Positions 8,854-17,331 of a DNA stretch of 64,000 bases are shown piece by piece. The DNA is from Agrobacterium larrymoorei (GTDB lineage: Bacteria > Pseudomonadota > Alphaproteobacteria > Rhizobiales > Rhizobiaceae). The notes below the pieces were generated by a model, which saw only the letters and a list, made by a program, of their open reading frames with translations, searched no databases and was not told the DNA's origin. Location of the stretch: positions 124,001-188,000 of the forward strand of contig NZ_CP039692.1 in the NCBI RefSeq assembly GCF_005145045.1, read 5' to 3'. The translations under genes were made by a program, and so were the position numbers. The number at the start of each line of letters is the position of its first letter. Position 1 is the stretch's first letter.

Positions 8854-10383
8854 TTACTTCTTGATCGAAGCGTTCCAGAAGTAAGGCCATGGCGCAGCCT
8901 CGATGCCCTCAACCTTCTTCGCCTTGGCGGCGACAGCGTTGAAATCACCGATCTTCATGTAGGGAATTTCCTCATACATGGCCTTTTGCACATCGGCCCA
9001 AAGCGCAAGGCGCTTCTGTGGATCGGATTCTGCCGAGAAGGCCTCGACCGTCTGCTTGCGAAGTGGCGTGTCCCACCAGCCGGGCGATGTGGGGGCTAGC
9101 GATCCAATCAATGCCGGTTCCGGCAGGAAAGGGCTGTGCGTGATGTAGATATCCCACAAGGCCTTGTCAGCTCGGCGCTGGGTTAGTGTTGCCCAGTCCA
9201 CGACCTGCATATCGACCTTGAAGCCTGCCAGTTTCAGATATTCGGCAGCGACCTGCGCCATCTTGTAATGGAATTCATACTGGCGGCTCGTCAGGATGCG
9301 GATCGGCTTGGAGCCATCATAGCCAGCAGCCTTGGCGGCTGTCGCTGCCCCCTCGGGATCGGCGACATTGTAGTTACCCTCTACGCCCGCATCCGTATTC
9401 CAGATGAAGTTCTTTGGGTAGATATCACCATCCAGAGCATAAAAATCCGTGCTGCCAAAGGCGGCGGCCAGCATGTCTTCCATGCTGAGTGCCTGGCGGA
9501 TCGCCTTACGCATGGCGACGTCCTTCGCAACACCTTCCGCCGTATTGAAGACAAAGACCGGATAGCCGAATGGCTTCAGGACGACCGGTTCCGTGACCGA
9601 CGACGACTTGATCTTGTCGAAGGATTCGACCGGGATGGAATCGATATAGTCATATTGGCCCGACACCGCCGCTTCCACGCGGGTATTTGCATCCGGCACC
9701 GGCACGAAACGAATTTCATCGAGATACTGGTGGCGCGCGCCACCATAACCGTCGCTTTCGCCATCGCGAGACTTATAGCCATCGAAGCGGACGAGCTGGA
9801 TATATTGATCCGCCTTGCGCTCCTTCAGCATATAGGGTCCGGTGCCGATGAAGTCCTTCATCGGTTCGTCCTGCTTTTCCGCTGGCAGAATGATGGCTGC
9901 GGAATTGTTGAAGGCGAGAAGCGACACCAGCGGCGCATAGGGCTGCTTCAGGGTGATCGTCACGGTCGAAGGATCGGTCGCCTCGATCTTATCGATAAAG
10001 GACGCTGCCTGCTTGCCGCGCGAGGCAACCTTTATCCAGCGATTGAGAGAGGCCACGACATCATCCGATGCCATGTCCGAGCCATCGTGGAACTTGATGC
10101 CTGAGCGAAGTTTGATCGTGTAAACTTTACCATCGGCGCTGATCTCTGGAAGGCTCTCCGCCAGAAGCGGCGTCGTCTTCCAACCCTTATCGAAGGTGTA
10201 AAGCGTCTCGAAAATATGCTGCGTAACGATGCCCACAAGATCCGCCGTCGAAGCCATCGGATCAAGGGTCGGCGGCTCCCCAATCGTGGCGACATTGATA
10301 ACGCCACCCTTATCCTGCGCGAACAGGAAGGATGGACTGGCAATAAGGGCAGTGGCAACGAGGAATGCGACCTTCAGTTTCAT
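8854..10383 (-). CDS. Dipeptide-type ABC importer substrate-binding protein (SBP_bac_5)
   Basis: A periplasmic binding protein of 509 aa. The N-terminus MKLKVAFLVATALIASPSF is a Sec signal peptide with cleavage expected after FAQ (about residue 23). The mature chain has the family 5 landmarks: an early strand with GEPPTLDPMAS, LLAESLPEISADGKVYTIKLR, and the GIKFHDGSDMASDDVVASLNR stretch. I chose the ATG at 10383, which has GGGAG upstream; an upstream in-frame start would add an unlikely 27 residues before the signal. It is the first gene of the importer operon and follows the candidate IclR operator at 10408. It delivers substrate to the permeases at 6901 and 7794. Confidence 0.94.
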   Translation of the reverse strand: MKLKVAFLVATALIASPSFLFAQDKGGVINVATIGEPPTLDPMASTADLVGIVTQHIFETLYTFDKGWKTTPLLAESLPEISADGKVYTIKLRSGIKFHDGSDMASDDVVASLNRWIKVASRGKQAASFIDKIEATDPSTVTITLKQPYAPLVSLLAFNNSAAIILPAEKQDEPMKDFIGTGPYMLKERKADQYIQLVRFDGYKSRDGESDGYGGARHQYLDEIRFVPVPDANTRVEAAVSGQYDYIDSIPVESFDKIKSSSVTEPVVLKPFGYPVFVFNTAEGVAKDVAMRKAIRQALSMEDMLAAAFGSTDFYALDGDIYPKNFIWNTDAGVEGNYNVADPEGAATAAKAAGYDGSKPIRILTSRQYEFHYKMAQVAAEYLKLAGFKVDMQVVDWATLTQRRADKALWDIYITHSPFLPEPALIGSLAPTSPGWWDTPLRKQTVEAFSAESDPQKRLALWADVQKAMYEEIPYMKIGDFNAVAAKAKKVEGIEAAPWPYFWNASIKK

Positions 10384-10407
10384 TTGATACTCCCAGCTTA
10401 GTTGTTC

Positions 10408-10422
10408 CGTTATTATGGTATA
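10408..10422 (+). promoter_or_regulatory. Candidate IclR operator, copy 2
   Basis: CGTTATTATGGTATA matches the minus-strand motif at 4270-4284 in 14 of 15 positions. It ends 25 bp upstream of the binding-protein start at 10383. The wider sequence TTATTATGGTATATAA is an imperfect inverted repeat. The two copies join the two halves of importer 1 under one control. Confidence 0.55.
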
Positions 10423-10618
10423 TAAGCTTTTATAAAAGAATATCGGAAAGGTGCACGCTGTCAATCGCGTTATTTACGAAAGAAATGAAATACGTTTCTG
10501 GGCGCCGAAACTCTCGCGCGATCCGCAATCAATTTTCGAGTTGGGAGGTGCGTCGGCAATCATGGAAACGGACAAGTCTGCGGCACCCGCAAACTCATCC
10601 GAGAGCAGAAAAGTCAGG

Positions 10619-10637
10619 ATCGAGCAGCCGCCTCGAT
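10619..10637 (-). terminator. Weak inverted repeat after the persulfide dioxygenase gene
   Basis: ATCGAG (10619-10624) pairs with CTCGAT (10632-10637) around a 7-nt loop, 21 bp past the end of the minus-strand operon of system 2. A TTTTC lies further on rather than directly behind the stem, so terminator function is doubtful. Confidence 0.25.
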
Positions 10638-10657
10638 TTGATCAAATGAAGTATCAC

Positions 10658-11542
10658 TTAATCCGCGCAGTATTCTGAAAACGCCCCAATCGGTATCTTC
10701 AAATAAGACATCCCGTTATCCTCGGCCTCCGGCAGTCTTCCGCCACGGATATTGACCTGCAAGGCGTGCAATATCAGCTTGGGCATAGGAAGCGTTTTGT
10801 CTCGAGCCCTCCGAGCCGCGACGAAATCTTCAGCGCTTTTATTTGCAATGTGGTTGTTGCTCGTCTTTTGCTCGAGGACGGTGCTTTCCCACTTTGGCTC
10901 ACGGCCACCGGGGCGATAATCATGTCCGGTGAAGAGACGTGTGTCATCCGGCAGGCTGAGAATCGTGTCTATGGAAGCCCAAAGCTGCTCGGCGCTTCCT
11001 CCCGGAAAATCGGCTCGCGCCGAGCCGCTGTCCGGCATGAAAAGCGTATCGTGGATAAATGCGGCATTGCCGATAACGTAGGTGATGGACGCGATTGTGT
11101 GACCCGGGGAGTAGATGACGCGGGCTTTCAGTTCACCGATCTGAAAAGTTTCACCGTCAGCGAAGAGGTGGTCCCAGTAGGAGAGGTCGCCGTTCAGGTC
11201 CGGGCGGTTATAGATCTTTGCCCATATTTCTTGAACATCCCGTATCCGCTCGCCAATCGCGGTTGGTGCGCCCGTTTTCTGCTTCAGATAATGCGCAGCG
11301 GAAAAGTGGTCCGCGTGGGGATGAGTGTCGAGTATCCAGACAAGCCTCAGACCGTGTTCAGCAATATAATCGAGAATGATGTCGGCATTATCGGTGCCAA
11401 TCGAACCGGATTTCTCATCGAAATCAAGCACCGGATCGATGATCGCGCAAGCGTTTGTTAAAGGGCAATACACGACGTACTGGATGCTTCCGGTGCGCTC
11501 GTCATAAAAGCCCTGAACGACCGGTTTTGCATCTGGTGACAC
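10658..11542 (-). CDS. Persulfide dioxygenase-like metallo-beta-lactamase-fold protein
   Basis: A 294-aa MBL-fold protein of the ETHE1/Blh persulfide dioxygenase group, whose members oxidise glutathione persulfide to sulfite at a mononuclear iron. Seen: the THPHADH motif (T73-H79), H148 (SPGHT), D171 within MPDSGSARADFPGG, a strong marker of this group, and H207 (TGHDYRPGG). The GTG at 11542 has AAGGAG 6 nt upstream, overlapping the stop of the preceding gene; a longer frame upstream lacks a good start signal. It is the last gene of the importer 2 operon. A sulfurtransferase gene (19130) and a C-S lyase gene (26596) share the candidate regulon, so it probably oxidises persulfide sulfur released from the imported compound. 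Confidence 0.87.
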   Translation of the reverse strand: MSPDAKPVVQGFYDERTGSIQYVVYCPLTNACAIIDPVLDFDEKSGSIGTDNADIILDYIAEHGLRLVWILDTHPHADHFSAAHYLKQKTGAPTAIGERIRDVQEIWAKIYNRPDLNGDLSYWDHLFADGETFQIGELKARVIYSPGHTIASITYVIGNAAFIHDTLFMPDSGSARADFPGGSAEQLWASIDTILSLPDDTRLFTGHDYRPGGREPKWESTVLEQKTSNNHIANKSAEDFVAARRARDKTLPMPKLILHALQVNIRGGRLPEAEDNGMSYLKIPIGAFSEYCAD

Positions 11543-11552
11543 GCCAAGCTCC

Positions 11553-13589
11553 TTACGTTTTGATTTTTGCGACAACGATACGGAAGCCATTGCCGCGCCA
11601 GAAGCCATCCGGCTCCAGGCTGCCACGATAGGTGCAACAGGCTTTCAGCTTTCCGCTGGAGAAGCACCCTCCCCGCAAAACCCGCCTTATTGATGGAGCA
11701 GCATTGGCGTCTTCCCGTCCATCGTTCCGGTATGGATACTGAAAGCTCGGGCTCGCCATGTCCTCGCCCCACAGCGTGGAACACCATTCCCAAACCTGTC
11801 CAGCCATATCATAACAGCCATATGGCGAACGACCTTTGGGGAAGAGGCCAACGGTGCAACTATCATTGAAACCGGCTTCTTCGGAATTGGCGGCCTCCTC
11901 CACCCAGCTGTTGCCCCACGGGTAGACAATGGCTTCGCCAGCATCTGGCTGATCGCCGCGCGCAGCCCGTTCCCATTCCGGCTCGGTTGGGAGGCGAATG
12001 ATTTCATCGGCGGAAATGCGTCCATCGGAGCGCCATTTATCGGTCAACCATGCGCAATAGGCTTGCGCATCCCGCCAGGTCAGATCTGTTGCAGGTGCGG
12101 ATTGCCGCTCTGCGACGTCTCTATCCGGGCTGCACCAAAGGCGGTTCGTCGCTCTTACGAAAGCGGCGTAGGCACGGTTGGTTACGGGATAAAGGCCGAT
12201 CTTGAAGCGATCAACGTCAACTTGGTGCGGAGGGGCAGAGTTTGGATGCGTGGAAGAACCGAAGGTAAATCGTCCTTCTGGTACCAAAGCCAGTGCTTCG
12301 AGGTCCCGCGGATCGCCCCAGCTCGATACGATCCGGCCTGCCACCTCGCGTTCTGAAGCGCTGAGGAGGCCGTGTTCAATGATTTCAAGCAGGCGGGGCA
12401 TGACCTTTTGCCGCAAAGGAGTTTGGCCGTTCAGCAACCGCGCGGCCAGAAGCACACCGGACAGATTGCCACTGTCGATCAAAGCTTCGATCAGCCCGTT
12501 CACCTTAGAACCTACCCGAAGTCGCTCCGCCAGGCTTTTGATGGCCGGCGACCACAAATCGGTGTCCCTGATGAATTGCGCAACGGCAATCTCCGGCGCC
12601 TTTACCGCCAGATGGCGCGCTGCGAGCAGTTGGCGAGCGCGGACGACTGGAAATAAACTCGGATCGTCCATCTCTCCCGCAAGCGCATCATAAGCGAGGC
12701 CGCACAGAAAATCTGCAGTTCCTGTATCACCGGCTATTTTTTCAAGCCAACGATCTACGATGCCCTCGATAGCTGTTTCGTGACCGCCGCCATTCAGTGC
12801 CATAATGAAATGCGCCGGGTTCGATGCGCCGTCAGACAGCACACTGTCGCTCTCGTCAGGATTGGTACCCGTCAAGCGAACAACAGCATTACGGCGCTGT
12901 GTTTTTAGAAGCGGCAGCAATTCGTGGCGCGCAAATGCCGAGGGCAGCGACATGCGCTTTGCCGCTTGCATTTCGATAAGAGCCAGAATGCGCGTTTGTG
13001 GATAGGCGTTCTGAAACTCTACAGCGTCCTGAAGGAGGGTTGTTGCTTGGTCACCAGCCTGTTCAACGCCATCGAGAATCAGCAATATTGAGCCATCCGA
13101 GGGCATTGTCACGGTATCGATTGCAGCTTCGGCCAGAAGAGCCGCGAAACTCAAAGCCTTGGAAACGGAAAGGTAAACCGGGAGAACGCTTGCCACGCTC
13201 CACTCTTGCGGGTGCACCGCGCCCTGATCGTTTCGCTCGACGTCAGTTGCAGGAATGCCGCCTTTGCCAAGGGAGAATGCCAGATGTCTGGCAAATGTGC
13301 TCTTGCCGCTTCCCGTCTCGCCGATCAGCGCAAGGGTAGCGTTATCGCGAACCACTTCCAGCGCCGAGAAATAGACCGCAGGCTCCGGTTCGGCCTGGTC
13401 TTTGAGTTTGCGTAGCCCTTTGGCAGCCTTGTCCTCGAAACTGAAATTCACCAGAGGAGGAATGTAGCCCTCCTCAAGCGTCGCGACCTTACCACCAGGT
13501 AGAGATAAAAGCGGCTCGTCTCCGAAGGCTTTCGCCTTGGAATACAATTGGTCACGCAGAGCAGTGTTATTCTCTTTCATATCGCTCAC
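11553..13589 (-). CDS. NACHT-like NTPase fused to an FGE/SUMF1-type domain
   Basis: A 678-aa two-part protein with no signal peptide. The N-terminal part (about 80-240) is a P-loop NTPase with Walker A GETGSGKS (90-97) and Walker B ILLILDGVE (168-175), consistent with a NACHT/STAND-like ATPase. The middle (about 250-430) is helical. The C-terminal part (about 436-675) is an FGE-sulfatase domain: VPEGRFTFGSS, YPVTNRAYAAFV, RLPTEPEWERAARG, YPWGN, DMAGQVWEW, RRVLRGGCF and GNGFRIV. True FGE has two active-site cysteines spaced C-x4-C after the GGS motif; here the cysteines are C642, C651 and C652, so that pair is absent. The start is the GTG at 13589 (ATG at 13580 is possible). It sits between VOC and persulfide dioxygenase genes in the importer 2 operon. 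Role unknown. Confidence 0.8.
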   Translation of the reverse strand: MSDMKENNTALRDQLYSKAKAFGDEPLLSLPGGKVATLEEGYIPPLVNFSFEDKAAKGLRKLKDQAEPEPAVYFSALEVVRDNATLALIGETGSGKSTFARHLAFSLGKGGIPATDVERNDQGAVHPQEWSVASVLPVYLSVSKALSFAALLAEAAIDTVTMPSDGSILLILDGVEQAGDQATTLLQDAVEFQNAYPQTRILALIEMQAAKRMSLPSAFARHELLPLLKTQRRNAVVRLTGTNPDESDSVLSDGASNPAHFIMALNGGGHETAIEGIVDRWLEKIAGDTGTADFLCGLAYDALAGEMDDPSLFPVVRARQLLAARHLAVKAPEIAVAQFIRDTDLWSPAIKSLAERLRVGSKVNGLIEALIDSGNLSGVLLAARLLNGQTPLRQKVMPRLLEIIEHGLLSASEREVAGRIVSSWGDPRDLEALALVPEGRFTFGSSTHPNSAPPHQVDVDRFKIGLYPVTNRAYAAFVRATNRLWCSPDRDVAERQSAPATDLTWRDAQAYCAWLTDKWRSDGRISADEIIRLPTEPEWERAARGDQPDAGEAIVYPWGNSWVEEAANSEEAGFNDSCTVGLFPKGRSPYGCYDMAGQVWEWCSTLWGEDMASPSFQYPYRNDGREDANAAPSIRRVLRGGCFSSGKLKACCTYRGSLEPDGFWRGNGFRIVVAKIKT

Positions 13590-13591
13590 GA

Positions 13592-13972
13592 TCAGAACAG
13601 CTTTGCGACATCCGGATTATGGAAGCGCTGGATTTCGATGGCGTAGCCAGCCGGGTCTTCGAAGAAAAAATGTTCGCAGAAGCGACCGCGCAGCAGTTCC
13701 GACTGGCCCTTGACGCCTGCTTGCTGCAAGCGCTTGTGCCAGCCTTCCACATCCTGCGCGACAATCGTCAGCAGAACAGCGCTCTTTTCCTGATGTTTCA
13801 GATGGCCCCGGTTTCCGTCCACGATGCCGAAATAGCACTTGCCCGCGATGCGATAGATGCGGGCCAGACCCTGATCGAGCACCAGTTCGAAACCGAGAAC
13901 CTCTTCATAAAACGGCACCACGGACATGATGTCATCGTAATAGAAGAAGGTGATCGAGTAATCTTTTTCCAC
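13592..13972 (-). CDS. VOC-superfamily (glyoxalase/bleomycin-resistance-like) protein
   Basis: A 126-aa protein with the two beta-alpha-beta-beta-beta repeats of the vicinal oxygen chelate fold: ITFFYYDDIMSVVPFYEEVLGF opens the first and LTIVAQDVEGWHKRLQQAGV the second. The end, FFEDPAGYAIEIQRF, supplies the usual C-terminal Glu metal ligand. The start is a GTG with AAAGGA 8 nt upstream. VOC proteins include glyoxalases, isomerases, C-C dioxygenases and thiol-transfer enzymes, so the name does not fix the reaction. Its place in the importer 2 operon suggests that it acts on the imported compound or a product. Confidence 0.82.
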   Translation of the reverse strand: MEKDYSITFFYYDDIMSVVPFYEEVLGFELVLDQGLARIYRIAGKCYFGIVDGNRGHLKHQEKSAVLLTIVAQDVEGWHKRLQQAGVKGQSELLRGRFCEHFFFEDPAGYAIEIQRFHNPDVAKLF

Positions 13973-13984
13973 GTCATGCGTCCT

Positions 13985-15364
13985 TTAGAAAATGTTGAGC
14001 GTGCCTTTGTGGTCGATGGAGAGACCGCGCAGGTCTTTTCGCGCGGCGAACACATCGATCGGATGGACAAGATAGAGCCAGGGTGGATTTTGATGAAGGC
14101 GCGTGAGGCAATGGGCGTAAGCCTGCTCCCGATCCGCATCCTCGACCGCGTTGTTTGCGGCGACGATCAACGCTTCCGTCTCATCGTCATCATAACCCTG
14201 CCACCAGACGGCCTTGGTGGCGCTTGAAATCTTGTCGTTGAGAATGCGGTAGGTGCTGTGCGGCGAGGAGTCGAAAATCGCCATATCGCCCATCTCTTTC
14301 CGGCCAATTTGCCGAGCATATTCAGGCCTGTCCAACTCGGTCTTGACGCTGACCTTCAAGCCTACTGCTTGAAGCGAAGCCGCGACAAAGCGGCTGATTT
14401 CCGGCGCTCGTTCCGGCATGAAGGTGGGGGTGCGAAGCTCGATTTCGGCGCTCGTATCCACGCCGTCTAGCAGGCGTCTGGCCTTGTCCGGGTCGAACGG
14501 AATCGTCGCGAGATTGGCCTTGGCGGAGCCCAGGTGAAAGGGGCTGACGATTGTCGAAGACGGGACGGCGAGGCCATGGAAAATATCATCCGCAATGGCC
14601 TGTGTATCCACCGCGTGGTTCACGGCGAGCCGTGCTGCCGGAGATTGGAAAATCCCGTTGCTGCAATTCAGATAATACATAACCGACAGTGTGTTGACGG
14701 CCTTGCCCCATTGATAATCGGGAGAAAAATCCAGTCCGCCTTCCACGCGCTCCAGATTGGACGCCGCGTCTGCGAGACCGGAGCGCAGTTGCTCATAGCG
14801 AATGTCGGCGTGTTTTTCAGCCAGCGCCACGATACAGTCAGGGCCGCTTGCGCCATTCACCTTTTCAAGAACGGCGCGCTTCTGCGGCTCATATTCCGAG
14901 ACGCGGTAGCGGCCGGTACCGAGAATTGGACGGCCTTCGGCATCGATGCGGCAGATGTAGAATTCAGAGAAAATATCGAGAATATCCGCGATGGGCGTCG
15001 GGTTGGTAACGCGCACGATAGCATCGCCATCGGCAGAGATATTCGCATCTTTGAGGTAGCGGGCGTAGGACCATTTCATCCCGAAAGTATCGACCGCATC
15101 GAGAATGCCATCGATGAAGGATATGATATCGCCTGCCACACAGGGCTTGCCGTCATGAAAGACGGCACCTTCGCGGATGTGGAAGGTCCAGTTGCGCCCG
15201 TCTTCCGCATTCGTCCAATGCGAAAACAGGCCGGGCTGCACGAAACCCTTGTTCCAGCGAAGCAGCGGCTCGAACACGAGGTTCTTCAGCGTCAGCACGC
15301 TGGTATCGTCCGTTACCCGCGTCGGCGGAAGGAAGTCGATCTTTTCGAGGCTTATGGTCAACAT
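13985..15364 (-). CDS. SBP_bac_5-type protein without a signal peptide
   Basis: About 459 aa with the fold of dipeptide-type binding proteins (VFEPLLRW, TFHIREGAVFHDGKPCVAGDI and LAVNHAVDTQAIADDIF match family landmarks). It begins directly with the first strand of a mature binding protein (MLTISLEKIDFLPPT) and shows no hydrophobic leader. The ATG at 15364 has TGAGG 6 nt upstream; a GTG at 15376 overlaps the permease stop as GTGA and adds four residues, still without a leader. The operon already encodes a secreted binding protein (17332). This one may act in the cytoplasm as a ligand sensor, carrier or enzyme subunit, or be leaderless by decay. The frame is intact, which argues for function. 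Confidence 0.82.
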   Translation of the reverse strand: MLTISLEKIDFLPPTRVTDDTSVLTLKNLVFEPLLRWNKGFVQPGLFSHWTNAEDGRNWTFHIREGAVFHDGKPCVAGDIISFIDGILDAVDTFGMKWSYARYLKDANISADGDAIVRVTNPTPIADILDIFSEFYICRIDAEGRPILGTGRYRVSEYEPQKRAVLEKVNGASGPDCIVALAEKHADIRYEQLRSGLADAASNLERVEGGLDFSPDYQWGKAVNTLSVMYYLNCSNGIFQSPAARLAVNHAVDTQAIADDIFHGLAVPSSTIVSPFHLGSAKANLATIPFDPDKARRLLDGVDTSAEIELRTPTFMPERAPEISRFVAASLQAVGLKVSVKTELDRPEYARQIGRKEMGDMAIFDSSPHSTYRILNDKISSATKAVWWQGYDDDETEALIVAANNAVEDADREQAYAHCLTRLHQNPPWLYLVHPIDVFAARKDLRGLSIDHKGTLNIF

Positions 15365-15372
15365 GATCGGCC

Positions 15373-16212
15373 TCACTCAAGCTCGCTACGGCGGCGTGGG
15401 TTGAACCAGTCTGCGAGGCTGTCGCCGATCAGGTTAAAGGACAGAACCGCAAGCAGGATTGCCATGCCGGGTGCGAGTGCCACCCAGGCGGCGCTTCGCA
15501 CATATTGAAGATTGGCGGAGACATCCGCACCCCACTCCGCCATGGGCGGCTGCGCGCCGAGGCCGAGAAAGCCGAGGCTCGCCGTCTGCAAAATGGCACT
15601 GCCGAGCGCCAGGGTAGATTGCACCAGAAGCGGTCCAAGACCATTGACGAAGACATAGCGAAACAGAATGCGATGGGATGGCAGACCCAGCGAGACTGCC
15701 GCCTCGACATAGGGCTTCACCGAAACGCTGAGCGCCTGGCTTCGCGCCACACGGGCGAACTGCGGCGCGAGCGTTATCGCAACAGCCAGCATGGCGTTCT
15801 GCAGGCTTGGCCCGAAGGCCGCAGCGAGCGCAATGGCCAGCACCAGAGCCGGAAACGCCAGAATGGCATCAACGATGCGCATGATGATGCTATCGAGCCA
15901 GCCTCCGGCAAAACCCGCCAGCATGCCGAAGAAGACGCCGATAACGAAAGCAATCACCACCACACCGACGCCGATGGTGAGCGTTGCGCGCCCTCCATAC
16001 ATGATACGCGTCAGCACATCGCGGCCAAACGCATCCGTGCCGAGCCAGTGAGCGAAGGTCGGGCCTTCCAGCTTGTGCAGAATATCGAGTTTGGTCGGCG
16101 TGTAAGGCGTGATCCAGGGGCCGATGGTGATGGCGAGGATCAACATCAGCAGGATCAGGAGGCCGACGACTGCCAGCGTGTTGCTTCTCAGGAACAAAAG
16201 AACGTCGCGCAT
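15373..16212 (-). CDS. Dipeptide-type ABC importer permease (DppC-like)
   Basis: A 279-aa inner-membrane permease. The N-terminal helix is at about 11-33, then the loop LGTDAFGRDVLTRIMYGGRATL characteristic of DppC/OppC, five further membrane segments, the EAA-type loop EAAVSLGLPSHRILFRYVFVNG, and the end GDSLADWFNPRRRSELE. It lies 4 bp behind the DppB-like partner, and its stop codon overlaps the start region of the leaderless binding-protein gene. It forms the channel of importer 2. Confidence 0.93.
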   Translation of the reverse strand: MRDVLLFLRSNTLAVVGLLILLMLILAITIGPWITPYTPTKLDILHKLEGPTFAHWLGTDAFGRDVLTRIMYGGRATLTIGVGVVVIAFVIGVFFGMLAGFAGGWLDSIIMRIVDAILAFPALVLAIALAAAFGPSLQNAMLAVAITLAPQFARVARSQALSVSVKPYVEAAVSLGLPSHRILFRYVFVNGLGPLLVQSTLALGSAILQTASLGFLGLGAQPPMAEWGADVSANLQYVRSAAWVALAPGMAILLAVLSFNLIGDSLADWFNPRRRSELE

Positions 16213-16216
16213 GGCT

Positions 16217-17227
16217 TTACTTCATCTTCTTCCGCACACGTGGATCCAGAACGCCGTACAACAGATCCACAACGATGGATGTCAGCACGAAGAGCAGCGC
16301 AAAAACGAGCGTCGTTCCCTGAATGACGGGGTAATCCCGGTTCTTGATGGCTTCGAACATGTAACGTCCGATACCGGGCCACGCAAAGATCGTTTCGGTG
16401 AGGATGGCACCGCCCAGCATCTCCGCGAACTTCAGGCCTATGACGGTAATGGCTGGCAGCAGCGAGTTGCGCAGGCCATGCTTGAGAATGACATCGCTGC
16501 GCCGCAAGCCTTTGGCCTTCGCTGTGCGAATGAAATCTTCACCCATCACATCCAGCATCGTGTTGCGAACGAAGCGGCCAAGCGTGGCGGCAAGGAAGGC
16601 TGCGAGAACGGCGGTCGGCAATATCAGATGCTGGACAGCACTCCACGCCGCATCGAAGTTGCCCGTAATGATGCCGTCCAGAATGGCAAATCCGGTCACG
16701 GACTGCGCTGTGACGAAGGAACTCATCCGGCCTGAAACAGGCAGCCATCCCAGATAGGTCCCGAAGATCAATTGCAGGATGAGCGCCAGCAGAAAGGCAG
16801 GCATCGAGACGCCGACCAGCGATGCGATGCGTGTGACGTGATCGAAAATCGAGTTTGGCCGCGTGGCAGACAGCACGCCAAGAGGAATGCCGATGATGAT
16901 GGCAACGATGACAGCGAGAACCGAAAGCTCGATGGTGGCGGGCAAGCGGGAGAGGATTTCATGCGCAACAGGCTGACCGGTTTTCAGCGAAAAGCCGAAA
17001 TCGCCCTGAAAGAGCCCAAGGACGTAATTGACGAATTGGAGAACAACGGGCTGATCGAGATCGAGCTGGGACCGCAAAGCCGAAATCTGTTCCTGCGTCG
17101 CGCCGGGTCCGAGGAGCGTGACCGCCGGATCGCCGGGTATCATGCGAACAAGCGAGAAAACGATGACCAGCACGATACACATGACAGGTATCAGCGCGAT
17201 CAATCTGCGTATGATGAAACTCGCCAT
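16217..17227 (-). CDS. Dipeptide-type ABC importer permease (DppB-like)
   Basis: A 336-aa inner-membrane permease with the DppB layout: N-terminal helix (about 9-30), RMIPGDPAVTLLGPGATQEQI in the periplasmic loop, then five helices. The EAA-type loop is EDFIRTAKAKGLRRSDVILKHGLRNSLLP and the end is YGVLDPRVRKKMK. The insert between helices (SGRMSSFVTAQSVTGFAILDG) is longer than in the importer 1 permease. It follows the binding-protein gene at 17332 after a 104-bp gap with a stem-loop. Confidence 0.93.
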   Translation of the reverse strand: MASFIIRRLIALIPVMCIVLVIVFSLVRMIPGDPAVTLLGPGATQEQISALRSQLDLDQPVVLQFVNYVLGLFQGDFGFSLKTGQPVAHEILSRLPATIELSVLAVIVAIIIGIPLGVLSATRPNSIFDHVTRIASLVGVSMPAFLLALILQLIFGTYLGWLPVSGRMSSFVTAQSVTGFAILDGIITGNFDAAWSAVQHLILPTAVLAAFLAATLGRFVRNTMLDVMGEDFIRTAKAKGLRRSDVILKHGLRNSLLPAITVIGLKFAEMLGGAILTETIFAWPGIGRYMFEAIKNRDYPVIQGTTLVFALLFVLTSIVVDLLYGVLDPRVRKKMK

Positions 17228-17265
17228 ATCCCTGTTTCACTCATTTCTGGAAGATATCACTGTAT

Positions 17266-17287
17266 ACGCCTGATTTCATTCAGGCGT
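17266..17287 (-). other. Stem-loop in the binding-protein/permease gap (importer 2)
   Basis: ACGCCTGA (17266-17273) pairs perfectly with TCAGGCGT (17280-17287) around a 6-nt loop. There is no clear T-run on the minus strand, so mRNA stabilisation or partial attenuation between the abundant binding protein and the permeases is more likely than full termination. Confidence 0.6.
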
Positions 17288-17331
17288 GATGCGGAGGCAG
17301 ACGCCAAAGGCGCCCACCTCCAATCTTGGGA

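Noticed and set aside
11553..13589. Call as a true formylglycine-generating enzyme
   Set aside because: The C-x4-C cysteine pair needed for sulfatase activation is missing and no sulfatase gene lies nearby.
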